This document shows, piece after piece, positions 58,848 through 64,000 of a DNA stretch of 64,000 bases. The stretch comes from Microbispora sp. H13382. GTDB lineage: Bacteria; Actinomycetota; Actinomycetes; Streptosporangiales; Streptosporangiaceae. Positions within the stretch are counted from its first letter, which is position 1, and each line of letters opens with the position of its first letter. Location: assembly GCF_014161445.1 (NCBI RefSeq), contig NZ_JABBXA010000018.1:124001-188000 (forward strand). Reading direction: 5' to 3'. The translations under genes and the position numbers were made by a program. A model generated the notes under the pieces. It was not told the DNA's origin and did no database searches. It worked only from the letters and a program-made list of their open reading frames with translations.

Positions 58848-59948
58848 TCAGGCGGAAGACGGGTCGATCTGCACGCGGTCGCTGTCGCCGTCCGACAGGA
58901 ACAACGCCAGTGACCACCCCTCCTCGGTCACGGCGGCGCGCTCGGATCGGGACAGACGGCGCAGCGGGGTGACGACGACGGTGCCGCTTGTGACGTTCCA
59001 GGTCGCGGCGACCCGGCCGTCCACCAGGACGACGCGGGCGCCGGCGACCGACAGGCCGCGGTGGTCGTCGTCGACGATGCGGCTGCGGTCGTGATAGCCG
59101 AGGAGCGCGTTGTCGAACGCCGGTAGGAAGCGCACGGGCGCGGGGGTGCCGGGGTCGGGACGCGGCGCGTCGGGCAGGTCCAGCAGTTGCCGCCCGCGTT
59201 CGTCCCGGAAGGCGATGAGTTCTCCGCGTATGGCTTGTACCGCGGCGGGCAGCCCGGCCAGGCCGCACCAGGCGCGCAGGTCGGCGGACGCGGCGGGCCC
59301 GTACGCGGCCAGATAGCGGCGGACCAGCGCCTGGCCGGCCTGGTCGGGTCCGTCCGGGCGGAGCGGGGCGACGTCGCGTCCCAGCCATGTCGCGAGGGGA
59401 ACGTTGCGTACCCCTGCTCCGGTGCGCCACAGGCCGCGCGGGGGCAGCTGGGCCATCGGGATGAGCGCGGCGACGAGCAGCTCACCCAGTGCCCGGCGCG
59501 GCGGCGCGGGCCAGCGGTCGGCGAGCGCGTCGACGAGTTCGGCCATCGTGCGGGGTCGTCCGTCGGCCATGACCTCCCGGCCGGCCGCCGCCACCTCGTC
59601 CGGGTCGAGCCCGGCGAGTTCGCGGCGGTAGGTGGTCAGCACCCGCTGGCGCAGCATAGTGTCGTGCCGGGCGCGCCAGGCCAGTGCGTCGTCGGCGGTG
59701 ACGAGGTGGACGGTGCGGCGCATCAGGTGGGTGCGTACCACGTGGCGTCCGGTCAGCAGACCGTCCAGGGCCGCGGGGTGGAAGGCGCGCACCCGCGACC
59801 ACAGGCCGACGAACGGCTCCTGCGGTTCCTGTGCCTGCATGCCGCCCAGGTGTGCGACGACATCGAGGACCGGTGTGCCGGTGCGGTCCAGGAGGAACTG
59901 CCGGGCGAGCGTGGCACGGTTCAGTGCGCGGCTGTCGAGGACCGTCAT
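58848..59948 (-). CDS. AlkZ-like winged-helix (HTH_42) protein
   Basis: A 366-residue protein of the HTH_42/AlkZ superfamily, with three tandem winged-helix domains. The opening LARQFLLDRTGTPVLDVVAH leads to GGMQAQEPQEPFVGLWSRVR, whose Q-A-Q matches the catalytic Q-x-Q/Q-x-D of AlkZ and AlkX DNA glycosylases. Further conserved parts are HLMRRTVHLVTADDALAWRA and RFLPAFDNALLGYHDRSRIV. AlkZ-type enzymes unhook DNA crosslinks and excise bulky alkylated bases. It converges on the ABC exporter operon. Confidence 0.85.
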   Translation of the reverse strand: MTVLDSRALNRATLARQFLLDRTGTPVLDVVAHLGGMQAQEPQEPFVGLWSRVRAFHPAALDGLLTGRHVVRTHLMRRTVHLVTADDALAWRARHDTMLRQRVLTTYRRELAGLDPDEVAAAGREVMADGRPRTMAELVDALADRWPAPPRRALGELLVAALIPMAQLPPRGLWRTGAGVRNVPLATWLGRDVAPLRPDGPDQAGQALVRRYLAAYGPAASADLRAWCGLAGLPAAVQAIRGELIAFRDERGRQLLDLPDAPRPDPGTPAPVRFLPAFDNALLGYHDRSRIVDDDHRGLSVAGARVVLVDGRVAATWNVTSGTVVVTPLRRLSRSERAAVTEEGWSLALFLSDGDSDRVQIDPSSA

Positions 59949-59952
59949 GGTG

Positions 59953-60114
59953 TCAGGCCGCGCGCAGCGCCGGCGCGGTTCCGGCGTGCAGCGCTTGGTG
60001 GGTCATGCGGATGCGGTCGTCGTGGTCGGGGTTGCCCACTGGGCCGGACATCCTGGTGCCCGGGCAGTAGGCGCTGACCTCGATGCCGGGCCGCCCCGGC
60101 TCGTGCGTTCTCAC
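59953..60114 (-). CDS. Short frame upstream of AlkZ-like gene
   Basis: A 53-residue frame starts with GTG 60114 and ends four bases before the AlkZ-like ATG, so it may be translated ahead of it. The sequence (RTHEPGRPGIEVSAYCPGTR, MSGPVGNPDHDDRIRMTHQA) is not recognised. It could be the tail of a longer lost gene. Confidence 0.35.
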   Translation of the reverse strand: MRTHEPGRPGIEVSAYCPGTRMSGPVGNPDHDDRIRMTHQALHAGTAPALRAA

Positions 60115-60142
60115 AGTGATGCGATTCCTCTTCGCTTCGAAG

Positions 60143-60193
60143 GCGGAGGGGGTGCGGCGGCGTTCAGGCGGATGCCCGCCGCACCCCCTCCGC
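60143..60193 (-). terminator. 18-bp-arm hairpin terminator of VOC gene
   Basis: Left arm 60143-60160 pairs perfectly with 60176-60193 around a 15-base loop. It lies 23 bp after the stop of the VOC gene. Confidence 0.8.
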
Positions 60194-60215
60194 GGGGGGA
60201 GCTCAGCCGTCGTGC

Positions 60216-60638
60216 TCAGCCGTCGTACCGTGCCGCGACGTCGAGGACCCAGACGACGCCGAAGCGGTCCTTGAGCATGCCGTAGAGCGGCGCCCACTGC
60301 GCGGGCTCCAGCGGCCGCACGACGGTCGAGCCGATGGTCAGCTTGTCCCAGAGGGCGGTGATCTCGTCGGTGTCGTCGCCGCGTACGGAGACGAAGACGG
60401 CGTTCTCGCCCGGGTTCCACGGTGTGTGGGAGGGCACGTCGTAGGCCATGAGGTGGAAGCCGTTGTCCGCGGTCACCTGGCCCCACATCACCCAGTCCGC
60501 CTCGTCCGGATTCTGCGCGTCGCCCGCGTCCTTGTAGGTGACGGCGACGATGTTGCCGCCGAAGACGGAGTGGTAGAAGTCGAGCGCTGCGCGGGCGTCG
60601 CCGCGGAAGTTCAGGTGGGTCGTGGTGGTGATGGACAT
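60216..60638 (-). CDS. VOC family protein (PhnB-like)
   Basis: A 140-residue vicinal-oxygen-chelate fold protein. The opening THLNFRGDARAALDFYHSVF and the tail LYGMLKDRFGVVWVLDV match the PhnB/glyoxalase-like group. The usual metal residues are only partly visible (H8 and the DRFGVVW motif). Function is unknown. It diverges from the WYL gene at 60805, and a perfect operator-like dyad lies between. Confidence 0.88.
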   Translation of the reverse strand: MSITTTTHLNFRGDARAALDFYHSVFGGNIVAVTYKDAGDAQNPDEADWVMWGQVTADNGFHLMAYDVPSHTPWNPGENAVFVSVRGDDTDEITALWDKLTIGSTVVRPLEPAQWAPLYGMLKDRFGVVWVLDVAARYDG

Positions 60639-60759
60639 GATGGCTCCTCGCCTTGGATCACTCGGACAAGCGCCGGACGGGCCCGTGCCGGAAGCGGCCG
60701 GGCATGCGTCGCTGCCGCGGTTCGGCCTCGGCCGGCGTCGACGACCTCACATTTCCATG

Positions 60760-60786
60760 GGTAGAGGACAGGGTGTGTCCTCTACC
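60760..60786. promoter_or_regulatory. Operator between VOC and WYL genes
   Basis: GGTAGAGGACA-N5-TGTCCTCTACC is a perfect 11-bp-arm dyad, 19 bp before the WYL start and 122 bp before the VOC start. It overlaps the WYL promoter or leader. Confidence 0.75.
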
Positions 60787-60804
60787 TGGAGGAGGATGGG
60801 TCTC

Positions 60805-61803
60805 GTGCCTAAGACGTCCGCGCGGCTGCTCGCGCTTCTGTCGCTGCTGCAGACCCGTCGTCACTGGCCGGGCGAGGACCTGGCCGAGCGGCTGCGGATC
60901 AGCGCGCGCACGGTCCGCCGTGACGTCGATCGTCTGCGCGAGCTCGGTTATCCGATCGCGACCGTCAAGGGGCCCGACGGCGGATATCGGCTCGACGCCG
61001 GTTCGCAGATGCCTCCGCTGCTGTTCGACGACGACCAGGCCGTGGCTCTCGCCGTGGCCCTCCAGACAGCCACCATTACGGGCGCCGGCATCGGGGAGGC
61101 CGCGGCGCGGGCGCTGAACACGGTCCGGCAGGTGATGCCCGCGCGGCTGCGCCGCCGGATCGACACGCTCCAGATCACCGCCGTCGAGCGGCCGGACGTA
61201 CGGGTCGACGGCAGCGTGCTCATGGCGCTCAGCGCCGCCGTCCATGCCGGTGAGGTGCTGCGCTTCGACTACGCGGCCCAGGCGGGGGTGGACGACGGCG
61301 GTGTGCTGAGGCCACCGCGCCGGGTGGAGCCTCATCATCTGGTGGCCCGGGGCGGGCGCTGGTATCTCGTCGCCTGGGATCTCGACCGTGAGGACTGGCG
61401 GACCTTCCGCGCCGACCGGATCACCCCGCGTTCCCCCGCCGGGCCGCGCTTCACCCCGCGCGAGCTGCCCGGGGGTGATGTGGCCGCCTTCGTGTCCGCG
61501 CGGTTCCGGGGCTCTGGCGGCTCTGGCGAGTGGCCCTGCCGGGGCGAGGTGATCCTCGGGCTGCCCGCCGCCTCCGTGTCCCTGTACGCCCGAGACGGGG
61601 TGGTCGAGGAACTCGCCCCGGGCCGTTGCCGGCTCGTCTTGGGGTCGTGGTCGTGGGCGGGCCTGGCCGCCGACATCGGCAGGTTCGACGCCGACATCGA
61701 GGTGGTCGGTCCGGCCGAGCTCAGGGATGCCTTCGCGCGGCTGGCCGGCCGTTTCGCCAAAGCGGCGAGCGGCCCACCGGTCACGCGGTCCCCGTTCCCG
61801 TGA
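60805..61803 (+). CDS. HTH-WYL transcriptional regulator
   Basis: A 332-residue regulator with HTH_11 (EDLAERLRISARTVRRDVDR), linker KGPDGGYRLDAGSQMPPLLF, a WYL domain with GGRWYLVAWDLDREDWRTFR and a WCX-like end. Its layout repeats that of the gene at 32073. GTG 60805 is preferred over ATG 60796 because GGAGG lies nine bases before the GTG but abuts the ATG. The operator just upstream indicates autoregulation and control of the divergent VOC gene. Confidence 0.88.
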   Translation: MPKTSARLLALLSLLQTRRHWPGEDLAERLRISARTVRRDVDRLRELGYPIATVKGPDGGYRLDAGSQMPPLLFDDDQAVALAVALQTATITGAGIGEAAARALNTVRQVMPARLRRRIDTLQITAVERPDVRVDGSVLMALSAAVHAGEVLRFDYAAQAGVDDGGVLRPPRRVEPHHLVARGGRWYLVAWDLDREDWRTFRADRITPRSPAGPRFTPRELPGGDVAAFVSARFRGSGGSGEWPCRGEVILGLPAASVSLYARDGVVEELAPGRCRLVLGSWSWAGLAADIGRFDADIEVVGPAELRDAFARLAGRFAKAASGPPVTRSPFP

Positions 61804-61856
61804 GCGCGGCCGGACCTCCGGTCCCCCGTCGGTCTGTCTGTCCCGGTCTGTCCCGG

Positions 61857-63296
61857 TCAGTCCCGGGCGGGCAGCGGGTCGGGGTCTGCGGTGTGCTCGG
61901 CCTGTGCCGGGGGGCCGGTGCGGCGCAGGACGGTGAGGGCGATGAGGACGGCGGCGACCAGGAGCGCGGCGCCGAGGATCAGGCCGAGGGCGTATCCGTC
62001 GCTGAGGGCCTCGGGTGTGGCGGTCTGTCCGGTGCGGGCGTGGGCGACGGTGCCGAGGGCGGCGAGTCCGAGTGAGGCGCCGATCTGGCGTGAGCTGTTG
62101 AGCAGGCCCGAGGCGGTGCCGGTCTCGTGGGGTGCGACGCCGGCGGTGGCGGTGGAGACGACCGGTGCGAGGCAGAGCCCGAAGCCGACGCCGGCGACGA
62201 TGGAGGGGCCCAGGACGTCGGTGGTGAAGGTCCCGTCAGGGCTGATCAGGCCGAACCAGGCGAACCCGGTCGCGGTGAGGAGCCCGCCGGCGACCAGGAG
62301 GGTGCGGGGGGCCAGGCGGTAGCCGAGTTTGACGGCGAGTACGGAGCCGGCGACCACTCCGAGGGCGAACGGCAGGAACATGACCCCGGTCAGTGCGGGC
62401 CCGGTCCCGAGGACTCGCTGGAGGTAGAGGGACACGAAGTAGAAGGCCGAGGCCATGGCCGCGCCGACCAGGAGGTTGTAGGCGTTCGCGCCGGCGACCG
62501 AGCGGTTGGCGAACAGGCCGAGCCGGATCAGCGGTTCGCGGGCGGTGGTCCGTTCGACGTGGAGGAAGGAGGCCAGCAGTGCGGCGGCGACTCCGAGGGT
62601 GGTCAGGGTGACCGGCGAGGTCCACGAGTAGTGGTCGGTGCGGACGATGCCGAACACCAGCAGGGTCATGCCCGCGGTGGCCAGGACGGCGCCGAGCACG
62701 TCTGGGCGGCCGCCGGGGGCGGGAGGCGGGCCGGGGTCGGCTCGCCAGGTCAGGGTCAGCGCGCACGCGGCCATCGGCACGTTGACGAACATGACCCACC
62801 GCCAGCCGGCGTACTCGGTGAGCAGGCCGCCGATGAGGACGCCGAGGGCGCCTCCGGCGGCGTTCATCGCGCTCCATACGCCGAAGGCCCGGATGCGGGC
62901 CCTGCCCGCGGGAAACGTCGCGGTCAGCAGCGCGAGCGCGGCCGGGGCCAGTGCGGCGGCCCCGATGCCCTGTGCCGCGCGGGCGGCGACGAGGTGGCCG
63001 GGTTCCTGGGCGAAGCCGCCGAACAGTGAGGCGAGGCCGAACAGGGTGAGGCCGAGCAGCAGGACGCGTCTGCGGCCGTACCGGTCGGCGGCCTTGCCGC
63101 CCAGCAGGAGCAGGCCTCCGAAGGTGAGGGCGTAGGCGTGGATCACCCAGGTCAGGCCCACTGCGCTGAAGCCGAGGCCGGCGGCGATCTGCGGGAGTCC
63201 GACGTTCACGACCGACAGGTCCAGCGACACCATGAACTGCACGACGGCCACCGCGGTGAGGGTGTGCCCTGGCCGGGCGGTCGGGCTATGCGTCAT
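61857..63296 (-). CDS. MFS exporter, DHA2/EmrB-QacA type
   Basis: A 479-residue, about 14-helix drug:proton antiporter. TM1 carries QFMVSLDLSVVNVGLPQIAA (motif D1), motif A is GGKAADRYGRRRVLLLG, and motif C is GGALGVLIGGLLTEY with the following WRWVMFVNVP, diagnostic of DHA2. It ends in a charged tail. ATG 63296 is chosen as the start of TM1. It diverges from a TetR gene at 63437 with an operator between, so inducible multidrug export is expected. The substrate is unknown. Confidence 0.93.
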   Translation of the reverse strand: MTHSPTARPGHTLTAVAVVQFMVSLDLSVVNVGLPQIAAGLGFSAVGLTWVIHAYALTFGGLLLLGGKAADRYGRRRVLLLGLTLFGLASLFGGFAQEPGHLVAARAAQGIGAAALAPAALALLTATFPAGRARIRAFGVWSAMNAAGGALGVLIGGLLTEYAGWRWVMFVNVPMAACALTLTWRADPGPPPAPGGRPDVLGAVLATAGMTLLVFGIVRTDHYSWTSPVTLTTLGVAAALLASFLHVERTTAREPLIRLGLFANRSVAGANAYNLLVGAAMASAFYFVSLYLQRVLGTGPALTGVMFLPFALGVVAGSVLAVKLGYRLAPRTLLVAGGLLTATGFAWFGLISPDGTFTTDVLGPSIVAGVGFGLCLAPVVSTATAGVAPHETGTASGLLNSSRQIGASLGLAALGTVAHARTGQTATPEALSDGYALGLILGAALLVAAVLIALTVLRRTGPPAQAEHTADPDPLPARD

Positions 63297-63327
63297 CGCG
63301 GGCTCCACTCTCTGTGTGGCCGGCCGA

Positions 63328-63349
63328 CTTTTGGAACACGTTCCGAAAG
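63328..63349. promoter_or_regulatory. Putative TetR operator
   Basis: CTTTTGGAACACGTTCCGAAAG, with GGAAC-AC-GTTCC core and flanking CTTT/AAAG, lies in the 140-bp gap between the divergent MFS and TetR genes, nearer the MFS start. Confidence 0.6.
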
Positions 63350-63436
63350 TAGCATCCGGACGGGCCGCGGGGAACCCCGTGGGCGGAACCGCACTCTGTT
63401 TCGCGACCGGGGACGGCGGGACGGCATGATGGGGCA

Positions 63437-64000
63437 ATGCCCCGACCGCCCGCAGCGCACGGCCGCACCGGCCGGCCACCCCTGACCTCCCGTACGCAGA
63501 TCGTGGCGGCGGCCCGCCGGCTCATCGACCGGGACGGCTGGGAGAAGCTGACCATCCGGAGGCTGGCCGCCGAACTCGGCATAGGGGCGACGACCCTCTA
63601 CCACCACATCCGGGACAAGGACGACCTGCTGGTCCTGCTGCTGAATCACTACGCCGACCAGCTCGAACGCCCCCGGCTGCCCGACGAGCCGCGCGAGCGC
63701 GTCGTCGCCGCCGCCATCGCCCTGCACGACGCCCTCGCGGCCTGGCCGTGGGCGGCGGAGGTCCTCACCTCCGACGGTTTCGTCGGCCTGCTGGACGAGT
63801 CGGCGCTGTGGATGGTCGAAGCCATCGTGGCCGGAGCCCACGACCACGGATGCACGCCCGTACAGGCCGTCGACCTCTTCCGCGGCATCTGGTACTACAC
63901 CGTCGGGGAGATCCTCGTCCGCGCCCACTCCGCCCGCCGGCCGGCCGGCGGCGAACGCCACCGTGAGGCCCTGTTCAGCGGCCTCGACGCGTCCCGGGTG
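63437..64000 (+). CDS. TetR family regulator, 3' end outside window
   Basis: The frame from ATG 63437 is open to the last base (188 codons). The HTH is RTQIVAAARRLIDRDGWEKL, TIRRLAAELGIGATTLYHHI, then RDKDDLLVLLLNHYADQLER. The ligand domain (AAIALHDALAAWPWAAEVLT, VDLFRGIWYYTVGEILVRAH) is of the TetR_C tetracycline-repressor type. It diverges from the DHA2 exporter and probably represses it. Only a short C-terminal part can be missing. Confidence 0.9.
   Translation, partial: MPRPPAAHGRTGRPPLTSRTQIVAAARRLIDRDGWEKLTIRRLAAELGIGATTLYHHIRDKDDLLVLLLNHYADQLERPRLPDEPRERVVAAAIALHDALAAWPWAAEVLTSDGFVGLLDESALWMVEAIVAGAHDHGCTPVQAVDLFRGIWYYTVGEILVRAHSARRPAGGERHREALFSGLDASRV

Overview
The window is very high-GC DNA with the strong third-position bias, GTG starts and abundant leaderless-type promoters of a filamentous actinomycete (Streptosporangiales or Streptomyces-like; the genus cannot be fixed from the sequence). 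No rRNA, tRNA, CRISPR array, insertion sequence or replication origin was seen. It reads as chromosomal accessory DNA: many small regulator-plus-target cassettes, secreted plant-polymer enzymes, drug exporters, and an unusual number of decayed genes.

Layout. 1-5.5 kb: a 5'-truncated SDR, small stress-type proteins, a GPP34 / amino-acid permease / GNAT operon, a short GntR protein and the relics of a Zn alcohol dehydrogenase. 5.5-11.3 kb: MFS transporter, DeoR and WYL regulators, an MBL-fold hydrolase and an ECF sigma factor with its membrane partner. 11.4-14.4 kb: a perfect 19-bp palindrome matching the rifamycin-associated element, a wrecked glycosyltransferase, and an intact HelR/HelD-type RNA polymerase-recycling ATPase, which looks like the remains of a rifamycin-response locus. 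14.4-20.5 kb: LysE transporter, hydrolase, aldo/keto reductase with an internally shortened MerR protein, a secreted glycosidase with FN3 and CBM2, a PPOX protein and a frameshifted secreted protein. 20.6-28.7 kb: MarR-SDR opposite an RND efflux pump, a two-TM protein behind 12-bp tandem repeats, and an ArsR-MFS operon under nested operator repeats. 28.8-37.4 kb: purB (the one clear housekeeping gene), GNAT, YdeI, WYL, GntR-membrane, HAD, ArsR-SRPBCC and TipAS-type MerR units. 37.6-39.8 kb: a lectin-tagged pectinesterase followed by a broken pectate lyase that shares an identical 71-bp signal-peptide segment. 39.8-50.5 kb: MerR/GyrI, a tyrosine recombinase, an L7/L12-like membrane protein, cupin, FAD oxidoreductase, a DUF2218-O-methyltransferase fusion opposite an ArsR gene with twin operators, APH, a frameshifted kinase, a monooxygenase-globin fusion and an RmlD-like SDR. 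50.5-64 kb: a gene-poor stretch with a 20-bp-arm hairpin, an ArsR-SRPBCC fusion, lipid kinase, RsbW-like ATPase, universal stress protein, a DrrAB-like ABC exporter converging on an AlkZ-like protein, VOC plus WYL, and an MFS exporter opposite a TetR gene cut by the window end.

Themes. Most units are self-contained: a repressor beside its target, with a palindrome in the promoter (ArsR x3, MerR x3 with 19-bp-spaced promoters, WYL, TetR, MarR, GntR). Gene decay is frequent and mostly takes the form of internal deletion plus frameshift (alcohol dehydrogenase, glycosyltransferase, MerR, pectate lyase, kinase, secreted protein). All family assignments come from reading motifs and gene order; no database search was run.
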